Positions 53,443-61,614 of a stretch of 64,000 nucleotides of DNA are shown here, in pieces; within the stretch, counting starts at the first letter, position 1, and each line of letters begins with the position of its first letter. The stretch is from NCBI GenBank assembly GCA_964594125.1, contig CAZQLL010000011.1, forward strand, positions 1 to 64,000, given 5' to 3'. The stretch comes from CAVRZJ01 sp964594125. GTDB taxonomy: Bacteria; Acidobacteriota; Thermoanaerobaculia; Thermoanaerobaculales; Thermoanaerobaculaceae. Below the pieces are notes generated by a model. The model was not told where the DNA came from. It saw only the letters and a program-made list of their open reading frames with translations, and did no database searches. The position numbers and the translations under genes are program-made.

Positions 53443-54414
53443 ATGCGACACCGCGAGTCAGCGCCGTCACCGCTGCGCACGGCGATCAAGGCCGTGCTCG
53501 GCGCGGGCGCCATCGAGCGCATCCGGACGCGCGCCGCGGCCGCCGACGCCGAGCGCGCGATGGCGGCGCTGGGGATCGCCCAGCGGGCTGGGATCCCGGT
53601 GTTCCTGGATGCCGACATGCACCCGCGCTGGACGCTCGAGCGCGGCGCCGTCCGGCATCGCGTGTTCGTGACGACGATCCCCAAGGCCGGCACCTACATG
53701 ATGACCAAGATCCTGCCCCGTCTGGGCGTGGCGGATTGCGGCGTGCACGTGCTGCGCCACAACGTCGTGGACAACCGCTTCGCCCCGGAGCGCCTGCAGC
53801 GGCACCACCCTTCGGCGCTCGGGCGCGCCATCGCGGTGTGCGACGCCGTGCGGCTGATCGCGCCGGGGCAGTTCGCGTACGGCCACATCGGCCTGCTCGA
53901 CGAACAGATCCGCAGCGCGTTCGCGGAGCTCAAGGTCGTCCTGATGTACCGCAACCTGCGCGACACCTACGTCTCGCTGGTCAGGTTCTTCCACGAGATC
54001 CGGCACGACGTCGCCAGGATGCAGCGCGCGGCGCTGCTGCTCGAGGACGTGGCGGCGCTGCTCGCCTGGGACATGGACCACGAGGGTCCGTACCGGCTGA
54101 TCGGCTTCAAGGAGATCTGCAGGTGGCGCCACGAGCCGAACGTCCTCTCGCTGCGCTACGAGGACGTGGTGGGCGACCACGGGCGCGAGCGGCAGATGGA
54201 GGTGATGCGCGAGCTGCGCTCGTTCCTCGGCTCCCATGTCCCCGACGCGGACCTCGCCGACACCCTCGACACCGCGATCGGACAGCCGACGCTGACCCGG
54301 ACCAACCGCCGCACGGTGGCCTCGGAGCACTGGACCGAGCAGGTCGAGCGCATGTACAGACGCATCGGTTTCCCCGACCTCAACCGCGAGCTCGGCTACG
54401 ACGAGCCGGAGTGA
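53443..54414 (+). CDS. Sulfotransferase-like protein
   Basis: A 323-residue protein with the PAPS-binding opening TTIPKAGTYMMTKIL (about 84-98), comparable to the PKSGTxW loop of sulfotransferases. A LMYRNLRDTYVSLVRFFHE segment follows, like the 3'-phosphate loop with Arg and Ser. A LRYEDVVGDHGRE block matches another conserved family position. It probably sulfates a surface glycan made by the two upstream glycosyltransferases. It lies two bases after the preceding stop. Confidence 0.82.
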   Translation: MRHRESAPSPLRTAIKAVLGAGAIERIRTRAAAADAERAMAALGIAQRAGIPVFLDADMHPRWTLERGAVRHRVFVTTIPKAGTYMMTKILPRLGVADCGVHVLRHNVVDNRFAPERLQRHHPSALGRAIAVCDAVRLIAPGQFAYGHIGLLDEQIRSAFAELKVVLMYRNLRDTYVSLVRFFHEIRHDVARMQRAALLLEDVAALLAWDMDHEGPYRLIGFKEICRWRHEPNVLSLRYEDVVGDHGRERQMEVMRELRSFLGSHVPDADLADTLDTAIGQPTLTRTNRRTVASEHWTEQVERMYRRIGFPDLNRELGYDEPE

Positions 54415-54555
54415 CCCCGGCCTCCGGGCCGGCCGCCGGGCGGCGCCGGCGCCGGTCTGCCGCCGCACGGCGGCCGGCTCCGAGATCCGGCCCCGCCTGA
54501 GTCCTGCCCAGCGCGGCATGTCTGCTCCGGCCGGCGCCGGGGCGCGCGCTCCCTG

Positions 54556-55347
54556 CTACGGCCCCTCGTCGCCGCCGTCGCCGCGCGCGAGGTAGGCGTC
54601 GATCACCGCCGCGGGAGCGCCGTCGGCGGCGACCCGCCCGCGCTCGAGCAGGATCACTCTGCTGCACATCTCCCGCACGAGGTCGAGGTTGTGGCTGACC
54701 ATCACGAGGACCTCGGCGGTGCCGGCGAGCTCGCGCATTCGCCGGCCGGCGCGGCGGCGGAACGCCGTGTCGCCGCCGGCGAACACCTCGTCGATCAAAA
54801 GGATCTCCGGACAGATGTCGGTTGCGACCGCAAACCCGAGGCGCAGCGCCATCCCGGTCGAGAAGTACTTCACGGGCACCTCGGCGAACCGCCGCACTCC
54901 GGCGAAGCGGAGAATCCCCTCGACCCGCTCCTCCATGGCCCGGCGATCGTGGCCGAGCAGCGCGCCGTAGAGGATCACGTTCTCGCGCGCCGAAAGCTCG
55001 CCGTTGAAGCCGGCGCCGAGGTGGGAGAGCGGCGCCACCCGACCCGCGACCTCGACGCGGCCGGCCGTCGGCGGGTAGATGCCCGCGATCACGGAGAGCA
55101 GCGTGCTCTTGCCGGCGCCGTTGTCGCCGATGACGCCCACCCGCTCGCCCCGGGTGAACGCGAGGGTGATCTCGCTGAGAGCCCACAGCTCCTCGCTGCG
55201 GCGCAGCCGGCGCGTCGGCCGCGACAGCGCGCGCCCCACGATGGACTGGCGGAGGAGCGGCGGGCCCGCGGAGAGCAGCGAGAACCGCAGGCCGACGCCT
55301 GTGAGGCGCACGAACGGCGGATCGGGGTCGGGCTGGAGGGCCGCCAT
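54556..55347 (-). CDS. Polysaccharide ABC exporter ATPase (Wzt-type)
   Basis: A 263-residue ATPase for surface-polysaccharide export. Walker A is GDNGAGKST, the signature is YFSTGMALRLGFAVA (the FSxGM form typical of O-antigen and teichoic-acid exporters), Walker B is ILLIDEVFAGGD and the H-loop is SHN. An extra N-terminal segment (LLRQSIVGRALSRPTRRLRR) precedes the first strand, as in TagH/KpsT/Wzt proteins. No C-terminal carbohydrate-binding domain is present. Its ATG shares one base with the permease stop (TGATG). Confidence 0.93.
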   Translation of the reverse strand: MAALQPDPDPPFVRLTGVGLRFSLLSAGPPLLRQSIVGRALSRPTRRLRRSEELWALSEITLAFTRGERVGVIGDNGAGKSTLLSVIAGIYPPTAGRVEVAGRVAPLSHLGAGFNGELSARENVILYGALLGHDRRAMEERVEGILRFAGVRRFAEVPVKYFSTGMALRLGFAVATDICPEILLIDEVFAGGDTAFRRRAGRRMRELAGTAEVLVMVSHNLDLVREMCSRVILLERGRVAADGAPAAVIDAYLARGDGGDEGP

Positions 55348-56210
55348 CACAGGTGAAACACCAGGCGGGTCTCGGCCGCCTTGAAGACCGCATAGCCGAG
55401 CCCGAGCGCGCCGGCGGCGAGGGCGCCGGCGGCGAGCCAGAGCGACGCCGGCGGCCAGGCGCCGTAGCTGAAGAGGTGGTGGAACAGCTCGAGGAAGTGG
55501 GTCATCGGGTTGGCGGCGATGAGCGCGCCGGCCCAGGGGTGGAGGCGGGCGAGCGCCGCCGGTTCCCACAGGACTGGAGAGAGGAAGAACCAGAGGTGCA
55601 GCAGGACGCCGAGAATGTGCTCGACGTCGCGGAACACCGTCGCCAGCACGGCCAGAGCGAGCGCCGCGCCGAGCGTGAAGGCAGCCAGCAGCGCGAGCGC
55701 CGCCGGCAGCAACACGATCTGCGGGTGCACCGGCGCGCCGACGGCCGCGAGCAGCACGAAGAGCGCCGCCAGCGCCCCCGTCAGGCTGACCGCGTTGACG
55801 ATCGCCGCGGTAAGGGGGAAGAGCAGCTTCGGCACGAAGATCTTCCGCAGCAGCCCCTGATTGGCCGCGAGGCTCGACGCGCCCTGAGCGATCGTCGCGG
55901 CGAAGAATTGCCACGGGAGCTGGCCGGCGAACACGAAGAGCGCGTACTCGCGCAGCGGCCGCCCCAGCAGCAGGCTGAAGACGATGCTCAGGGCGGCGAG
56001 GTGCAAAAGCGGGTTGAGCAGCGCCCAGAGGAACCCCAGGGCCGAGCGCTGGTAGAGCACCGCCAGCCGCGCCGACACGAGGTTGGCGAGCGCGAAACGG
56101 TGGCGCGAGAGCTCCGCGGCGTCGTCGCGCACCCGTCGCGCCCAGACGCGCGGTCCGACGAGCGAGCGGCGCCGGCCGTCGCTCTCGGCGTCGAAGACGT
56201 AGCGTGCCAT
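55347..56210 (-). CDS. Polysaccharide ABC exporter permease (Wzm-type)
   Basis: A 287-residue ABC-2 permease with six helices: LAVLYQRSALGFLWALLNPLLH at the start, GQLPWQFFAATIAQGASSL and RKIFVPKLLFPL in the middle, then VFRDVEHILGVLLHLWFFLSPVLW. It forms the membrane channel with the ATPase encoded next. The ATG at 56210 is preferred because it begins a typical amphipathic segment, and ATG codons 12 and 27 bases upstream also read in frame. Convergent with the glycosyltransferase genes, it completes the polysaccharide pathway. Confidence 0.9.
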   Translation of the reverse strand: MARYVFDAESDGRRRSLVGPRVWARRVRDDAAELSRHRFALANLVSARLAVLYQRSALGFLWALLNPLLHLAALSIVFSLLLGRPLREYALFVFAGQLPWQFFAATIAQGASSLAANQGLLRKIFVPKLLFPLTAAIVNAVSLTGALAALFVLLAAVGAPVHPQIVLLPAALALLAAFTLGAALALAVLATVFRDVEHILGVLLHLWFFLSPVLWEPAALARLHPWAGALIAANPMTHFLELFHHLFSYGAWPPASLWLAAGALAAGALGLGYAVFKAAETRLVFHL

Positions 56211-56325
56211 CCTCGCCTGCATGCCGCCGCCAAGCATAGTCACGGCCGCGGCGCAATGCGAGCGGCAGCAGCGACGGCAGCAGCCGAGGCACCTCAGGGG
56301 CGCCGCTCGGGCTGATCTACGACCC

Positions 56326-56412
56326 CCCGAACTCGTCGCGGCGCGCCCAGCGTCTCGGCAGCGGCAGCGCCCCGGCGGTCCGGCAGTGCCGCCGGCGCTC
56401 AAGGGGTGAAGG
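56326..56412 (+). repeat. Element C, copy 3
   Basis: Runs from CCCCGAACTCGTCGCGGCGC through CCCCGGCGG...CCGCCGG to GGGGTGAAGG. It is homologous to 9799-9892 and, inverted, to 16671-16756. It lies between the permease gene and the IS110 remnant. Confidence 0.7.
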
Positions 56413-56440
56413 CGCCGGATTGCCTTGAATGTACCTTAGG

Positions 56441-57085
56441 CTACGCGGCCTTGTTTTCCTGGAGGGTGACATGGAACCCGAGATTCTCGAGCTGCTTCAC
56501 CAGCCTCAGCCTTTGTTGTTCGGGGTTGACGGGTCGATCGTGCGTTGAATGGCTGGACTGGTAGGGCACTCCGTCATGAATCATGTGCCAGGCGGCGATG
56601 AGGAGCTGATGGGCGACGACCGCGGTCGCTTTCTTGGTGCCCTTGCCGCGGCCAAAAGCAAACCGTCGGTAGAGAGCTTGGAGGTCACTCCCTTTGGCGT
56701 GGCTTGCAGCCCAGGCTGCCTCAAACAGCGCGGAGCGCAACCAGGGGTTGCCCTTTCTCATGCGCCCGCTATGACGTCGGCCCGCGGTTTCGTTGTTGCC
56801 GGGGCGGATCCCCGCCCAGCTTGCGAGGTTGTCCTCAGTCGGAAAGCGGCTCATGTCGATGCCAATCTCCGACACGATGACCTCAGCAGTCCTCCTGCCG
56901 ATTCCTGGCGCCGTGATCAGTCGGTCGATCACTTCACGAAAGGGCGCGCAGAGCTGTTCCACCTCCTTACTGATCGGCTCGATCTTCCCCTCGAGATACT
57001 CGACGTGATCGAGGATCGCACCCAGCACGATGCGATGCGTATCGAGAAAGCCACCGGTCAAGGCGGGGATCAGTTGCTCGATTGC
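56441..57085 (-). pseudogene. IS110-family transposase, C-terminal part
   Basis: About 214 residues remain of an IS110/IS116/IS902 transposase: the coiled stalk (HVEYLEGKIEPISKEVEQL), then APGIGRRTAEVIVSEIGID, WAGIRPGNNETAGRRHSGRM and GNPWLRSALFEAAWAA. These form the serine-containing C-terminal Tnp domain. The N-terminal DEDD domain is missing. The frame meets a twin-hairpin element at about 57087. GATTGCCTTGAA occurs at both edges (56418-56429 and 57081-57092). Confidence 0.82.
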
Positions 57086-57086
57086 C

Positions 57087-57222
57087 TTGAAAGTCCCCCA
57101 TCATCCGGGAGCGTGGGCGCCCTCGCCCACGCGGAGGCCCTGCCTGGCGGCATCCAGGCCGGCGAGGGCGCCGGCCCTCCGTCACGCTTTCATCGTTCGC
57201 GGGTGCGGCTGCGCCCGCATGA
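57087..57222 (+). repeat. Twin-hairpin element A, copy A9
   Basis: Starts CTTGAAAGTCCCCC. Stem one is GCGTGGGCG/CGCCCACGC with loop CCCT. Stem two is GGCCGGCG/CGCCGGCC with loop AGGG. It abuts the truncated IS110 gene. The right end is diverged. Confidence 0.8.
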
Positions 57223-57278
57223 GTATTCACTCCGGCGCTCGAGGAACGTCGCGAGACCTTCCATCCAACAGAGAGTCA

Positions 57279-57315
57279 GCGCGGGCTGGCGCCCGCCGCG
57301 GGCGCCAGCCCGCGC
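57279..57315. repeat. Perfect 37-bp palindrome D
   Basis: Two perfect 18-base arms (GCGCGGGCTGGCGCCCGC and its complement) flank one C. It lies about 170 bases before the sulfatase gene. A diverged copy is at 22549-22585. Confidence 0.7.
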
Positions 57316-57484
57316 CGCGGATCCCGCGCGCAGGTCCCGCCGGCGGGTGGCGGGCGCCTGCGGGGTGGCCGCGGCCGGCACCGCGGCTGCCCTGCCGGAC
57401 GCCGGCATGGCGCGGCGGCCCTGCGGTACTCTTGCCGCTGCGGCGGTCGTGGCCTGGAGGCAGACCGCGGCGGGAGAGACCGTA

Positions 57485-58909
57485 ATGCGACGAACCGGAA
57501 GGTACGGCAGCATTGCCGCTGTCATCGTGATCGCGCCGCTGCTGGCCCTGCAGGCGGCCGGCTGCCGCGCCGAGGTCGCGGGCGGGCCGCCCGAGAAGAT
57601 CGTGCTGGTCACCCTCGACACCTTCCGCGCCGACCACCTGAGGAGCTTCGGGTATCCGCGCGACACCGCCCCGTTCATCGACTCGCTGCTCGCCCGCGGC
57701 ACGCTCTTCCGCCGCGTCGTCAGCTCGTGCTCGCGGACGGCGCCCGCCCACGCCACGATCTTCACCGGCCTCTACCCTTTCCAGCACGGGATTCTGGCCA
57801 ACGGCGACCGCCTGCCCGAGGGCGCCTGGACGATCGCGGTCGCGGCCGCCAGCGCCGGTTACGAGGTTGCGGGGTTCTCGGCGGTGAGGTTTCTCGCCGG
57901 ACGGATCGGATTCCCCGAGGGCGACGACCTCAACCTCCGCCGCGGCGGGCCGCGCGGCGTTCGCAACAACCTGACGGCCAAGCAGCAGGTGGACCGGGTG
58001 ATCCGGTGGCTCGGGCAGCGCGGCAGGCGCGATCGCGTCTTCCTCTGGGTGCACTTCTTCGACGCCCACTCGTGGCGTAACGAGCGGCTGACGAAGACGG
58101 TCTACGCGCAGCCCGAGGAGGCGGCCGACCACGGCGCCGTGTACGAGCTCGCCGTCGAGAAGCGCGGCGTCCCCCCCGGTTTCTTCGCCACCCGAACAAA
58201 GCTTCTCGAGCTGTACGACGCGTACGATGCCCGTATCCGTTTCATCGACCGTCACTTCCGGCGCCTGCACGAGCACTTCGAGCGACGGGGGTGGAACGAG
58301 CGCACGCTCTGGGTGGTGGTCGCGGACCACGGCGAGGGTCTGGGGGCGCACGCCTACGCCGGCCATTCCCTCCGCCTCTACGAGGAGCAGGTCCGCGTGC
58401 CGCTCGCGTTGGTCGACGGCGGGCGCCGCTTCCGGCCCCGGGCGACCGATACGCCGGTGCGCTCGATCGACATCGTGCCGACGCTCGTGGAGCTCATCGG
58501 CGCACGGGCCGGCGCGGTCCCGGCGGGCGCCTCGGGGACCTCGCTGCTCGGCTGGATCGACGGCGGCGGCAGTCTGGCGCTGCAGCCGCGCATGGCGCTG
58601 TCGCAGCGGCGCAAGCTCAAGGAAGCCGAGGAGCGGGAGAGCGGCCTGCCCGAGGAGCTCGACGCGATCCAGAACGAACGCTACAAGCTGATCGTCGGGT
58701 CCGACGGCGGCGCGGAGCTGTACGACGTGCTCGCCGACCGCTGGGAGAGGACCAACCTGGCCGGCACCGGGATCGCCGACGAGCGGGCGCTGGCCGCCGA
58801 GCGCGACCGGTTGTTCGCCTCGCTGCCGCGCCTGCGCGGCCCCGGAACCGGCGCCGCCGTCGACGCCGAGACCGAAAGCGAGCTGCGCGCCCTCGGCTAC
58901 ATCCGCTAG
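57485..58909 (+). CDS. Lipoprotein sulfatase / alkaline-phosphatase-superfamily hydrolase
   Basis: A 474-residue enzyme exported as a lipoprotein (lipobox AAGC with Cys27). The superfamily core is clear: VLVTLDTFRADHLRSFGYPRDTAP, then RTAPAHATIFTGLYP with the nucleophile region, LWVHFFDAH, WVVVADHGEGLG and the RVPLALVDGG strand. The usual CxPxR sulfatase signature is replaced by SCSRTAPAH, so formylglycine formation is doubtful and a Thr or Ser nucleophile is possible. It ends LRALGYI, common in this subgroup. It could remove sulfate or phosphate from polymers. Confidence 0.85.
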   Translation: MRRTGRYGSIAAVIVIAPLLALQAAGCRAEVAGGPPEKIVLVTLDTFRADHLRSFGYPRDTAPFIDSLLARGTLFRRVVSSCSRTAPAHATIFTGLYPFQHGILANGDRLPEGAWTIAVAAASAGYEVAGFSAVRFLAGRIGFPEGDDLNLRRGGPRGVRNNLTAKQQVDRVIRWLGQRGRRDRVFLWVHFFDAHSWRNERLTKTVYAQPEEAADHGAVYELAVEKRGVPPGFFATRTKLLELYDAYDARIRFIDRHFRRLHEHFERRGWNERTLWVVVADHGEGLGAHAYAGHSLRLYEEQVRVPLALVDGGRRFRPRATDTPVRSIDIVPTLVELIGARAGAVPAGASGTSLLGWIDGGGSLALQPRMALSQRRKLKEAEERESGLPEELDAIQNERYKLIVGSDGGAELYDVLADRWERTNLAGTGIADERALAAERDRLFASLPRLRGPGTGAAVDAETESELRALGYIR

Positions 58910-59436
58910 TGTCCCGTTCCGCAGAGACGTTGCCCCGATGGGGCGGGCCGGGACACTTCGCGGGGAAGGCCACACCGCGTGCAGATGCGGCCTGCGGCCG
59001 CGCACGCGGCGTGCCCTCCCCGCGGGCCCTACCGGGGGAGGCGGCGCGCCGCCTCCCCCGGACCCCTACGCGTATGTCGCGTCCGTTGCGATGAACAACG
59101 AGATTCCCGGACGCGACACTGGGAGCTCGTCCATGGGCGCTTCGCACGCTCCGATGGGCCGCCTGCCGGGCCGGATGACGGCCGAGATGCCGCCGGTGCC
59201 CTGCGCGGTGTGATGACGCGCTGCGCGGTGATGGCGCCGGCCGCCCCGGCGCCTGGCCCGGCGAGGAGCCCGACCCGGCAGCGGGCGGCTCGGCGGCGTG
59301 CGGCGCCCTGCCCTCTCCGCTCTTGCACGCCGCCGTGAAGGGGGCGCCGGCGACACCGGCAGCCGCGCGGCGGCGCGCTTCTCCGACCTCGTGCTCGCGC
59401 CTCGAGAGCGCCGCCGCGCCGCGCTACTATCACGGC
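58910..59436. other. Gap with element B copy
   Basis: No gene recognised. The 35-bp element B lies at 59089-59123. The rest is low-information GC-rich DNA. Confidence 0.45.
59089..59123 (+). repeat. 35-bp element B, copy 2
   Basis: CGATGAACAACGAGATTCCC continuing to CGACACTGGG, inverted relative to 5550-5584 and differing at only a few positions. Confidence 0.6.
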
Positions 59437-60546
59437 ATGACGGACGCACCCCCCATCGCCGAGTGGCGCGAGCACTGGCAGGACGAGGTCGACGCGGCGT
59501 ACCTGTACCGCGAGCTGGAAGCCGCCGAGCGCGACGACAAGCGCCGCGACATCTACCGCCGGCTGGTCGCCATCGAGGAGAAGCACGCCGCGGTGTGGGG
59601 GAAGGTCCTCGCCGACCACGGTGACACCGGCGCGGCGCCGCGGCCATCGGCGCGCGCCCGCGCCCTCGCGTGGACGGCGCGGCATTTCGGTCCAGCCGTG
59701 CTCTCGAACCTGTTGCTCAGGGAGGAGGGGCGCGAGGTCAAGGGCTACCTGGCGCTGCACAAACGGAGCGCGGACGGCCCGGCTCGCGATGCCGCACTCG
59801 TTCTCGCCCGCGAGTCGGCCGAGCACGCCCAGCGGCTGAACGCGCTCGCCGGGCGGGCCGGCGAGCCGTGGCACCAGGCCGGCGCCGGCGGCTTCCTGCG
59901 CAACGTGGTGTACGGCTTCAACGACGGCCTGACCGCCAACTTCGGCCTCGTCGCCGGCGTGCTCGGCGCCGATGTCACGCCGCACGTGGTGCTGGTGTCG
60001 GGGATCGCCGGCATGGCCGCGGACGCGCTGTCGATGGCGTCGTCGGGGTATCTGGCGGCGAAGAGCGAGCGCGAGGTGTACGAGCACGAGATCGCCATGG
60101 AGGCGGCCGAGATCGAGCTGATGCCCGAGGTCGAGGCCGAGGAGCTGGCGCTCGTCTACGAGTCGCGCGGCCTCGACGCCGCGACCGCCCGGCGCATGGC
60201 GGCCGAGGTGATCGCCGACCCCGAGCGCGCGATCGCCGAGAAGATGAAGGTGGAGCTCGATATCCCCGAGAACGCCGCCAGCCCGCTGCGCGAGGCGTGG
60301 GTGACGGGAGTCGCCACCGCGGTCGGGGCGTTCCTCCCGGTCGCGCCGTTCCTGATCTGGAGCGGGCCGTTGGCGATCTGGACGTCGTTCGCCGTGGCGA
60401 TGCTGTCGCACTTCGCCGTGGGCGCCGCACGCTCGATCTTCACCGGTCGCGGCCTCCTCCGCTCGGGCGTCGACATGTTCCTCGTAGGGCTCGGTGTCGC
60501 CGTCGTCGGCTACGTCGTCGGCGACCTCCTCGCCAGGCTGCTCTGA
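59437..60546 (+). CDS. Ferritin-like/VIT fusion iron exporter (MbfA-like)
   Basis: A 369-residue membrane protein. The N-terminal 115 residues are a ferritin-like helical domain with paired carboxylate/His motifs (AAYLYRELEAAERDD, EEKH and ESAEH) suited to a di-iron site. From about 140 the VIT1/CCC1 transporter follows: GFNDGLTANFGLVAGV, MAADALSMASSGYLAAKSE, the long cytosolic EIAMEAAEIELMPE helix and three more membrane helices. This is the architecture of MbfA, which exports iron under oxidative stress. A superoxide dismutase gene follows. Confidence 0.9.
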   Translation: MTDAPPIAEWREHWQDEVDAAYLYRELEAAERDDKRRDIYRRLVAIEEKHAAVWGKVLADHGDTGAAPRPSARARALAWTARHFGPAVLSNLLLREEGREVKGYLALHKRSADGPARDAALVLARESAEHAQRLNALAGRAGEPWHQAGAGGFLRNVVYGFNDGLTANFGLVAGVLGADVTPHVVLVSGIAGMAADALSMASSGYLAAKSEREVYEHEIAMEAAEIELMPEVEAEELALVYESRGLDAATARRMAAEVIADPERAIAEKMKVELDIPENAASPLREAWVTGVATAVGAFLPVAPFLIWSGPLAIWTSFAVAMLSHFAVGAARSIFTGRGLLRSGVDMFLVGLGVAVVGYVVGDLLARLL

Positions 60547-60645
60547 CGCTCCTGGATTATTCGCGCACCGGGCGGCGTTCTGACCGGGCGCTGCGTTCCG
60601 GAGTGAGGCGGCGCCCCCGCCCGCACGGACGCCCGGGAGGCGTTC

Positions 60646-61380
60646 ATGACAGACACCAATCGACGCGAGCTCCTCGGCGGCCTCGCCGCCCTCGCCACCG
60701 TCACCGGCTTCATCGGCCTCGACGCCGACGGAGCCCTCGCCCAGGAGGGCGCCGCCGCTGCGGCGCCGCGGCCGTACGTGCTGCCGCCGCTCCCATACGC
60801 GGCTGATGCGCTGGAACCGCACATCGACGCCCAGACGATGACCCTGCACCACGACAAGCACCACAACGCCTACGTCGAGGGGCTCAACGCCGCACTCGCC
60901 GCGCTCGAACAGATGCGCGCCGGCGGCCAGCCGGCCGACCTGGCCAAGGTCCGCGAGCTCACCGACGCGGTGGCGTTCAACGGCTCCGGCCACGCGCTCC
61001 ACTCGCTGTTCTGGACGAACATGAAGAAGGGCGGCGGCGAGCCCGGCACCGAGCTGGCGGCGCTGCTGGCGCGCGACTTCGGCTCGGTGGACGCGTTCAA
61101 GGCGCACTTCACCAGCGCCGCGGTGCGCGTGCAGGGCGGCGGCTGGGCGCTGCTCGTCTGGGAGCCGCTGGCCGGCCGGCTGGTCGTCCTGCAGGCGGAG
61201 AAGCAGCAGAACGCCACGCTGTTCGGCTCCGTGCCGCTGCTCGGCTGCGACGTGTGGGAGCACGCGTACTACCTGAAGTACCAGAACCGCCGCGCCGATT
61301 ACGTCAAGGCGTGGTGGAACGTCCTCAACTGGGACAACGTCGCCGAGCGCCTCGCCGCCGCGCGCAAGCTCACGGCGTAG
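60646..61380 (+). CDS. Tat-exported Fe/Mn superoxide dismutase
   Basis: A 244-residue enzyme that dismutates superoxide. The N-terminus (NRRELLGGLAALATVTGFIGLD, residues 5-26) looks like a twin-arginine signal, so the enzyme should work outside the cytoplasm. The metal ligands are His68, His119, Asp202 and His206 (DVWEHAYYLKYQ). NGSGHALHSLFW and QQNATL favour manganese or cambialistic use over strict iron. GGGAGG lies five bases before the ATG. With the ferritin-VIT exporter upstream it suggests an oxidative-stress pair. Confidence 0.93.
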   Translation: MTDTNRRELLGGLAALATVTGFIGLDADGALAQEGAAAAAPRPYVLPPLPYAADALEPHIDAQTMTLHHDKHHNAYVEGLNAALAALEQMRAGGQPADLAKVRELTDAVAFNGSGHALHSLFWTNMKKGGGEPGTELAALLARDFGSVDAFKAHFTSAAVRVQGGGWALLVWEPLAGRLVVLQAEKQQNATLFGSVPLLGCDVWEHAYYLKYQNRRADYVKAWWNVLNWDNVAERLAAARKLTA

Positions 61381-61614
61381 CGCGCGCCGGCAGGATCCGA
61401 CAGCCTGCCGGCCCGGTCCGACAGCGCCGCGGCGGCGCCCAGGGGCGCGACGACGGCTCGCGCCGCTCGTTACTCCGAGGAGGCCGCAGGCCGACGAGGA
61501 ACCCCGAGTTGCGCGAGCGCCTGCCGCGGGCGCTGCGGCTGCTGGAAGTGGCAACTTCGTTGGGCCTGGCACCGTGGGCGGGGGCGCATATACTCGCGCG
61601 GCATGGGAGGCGTC

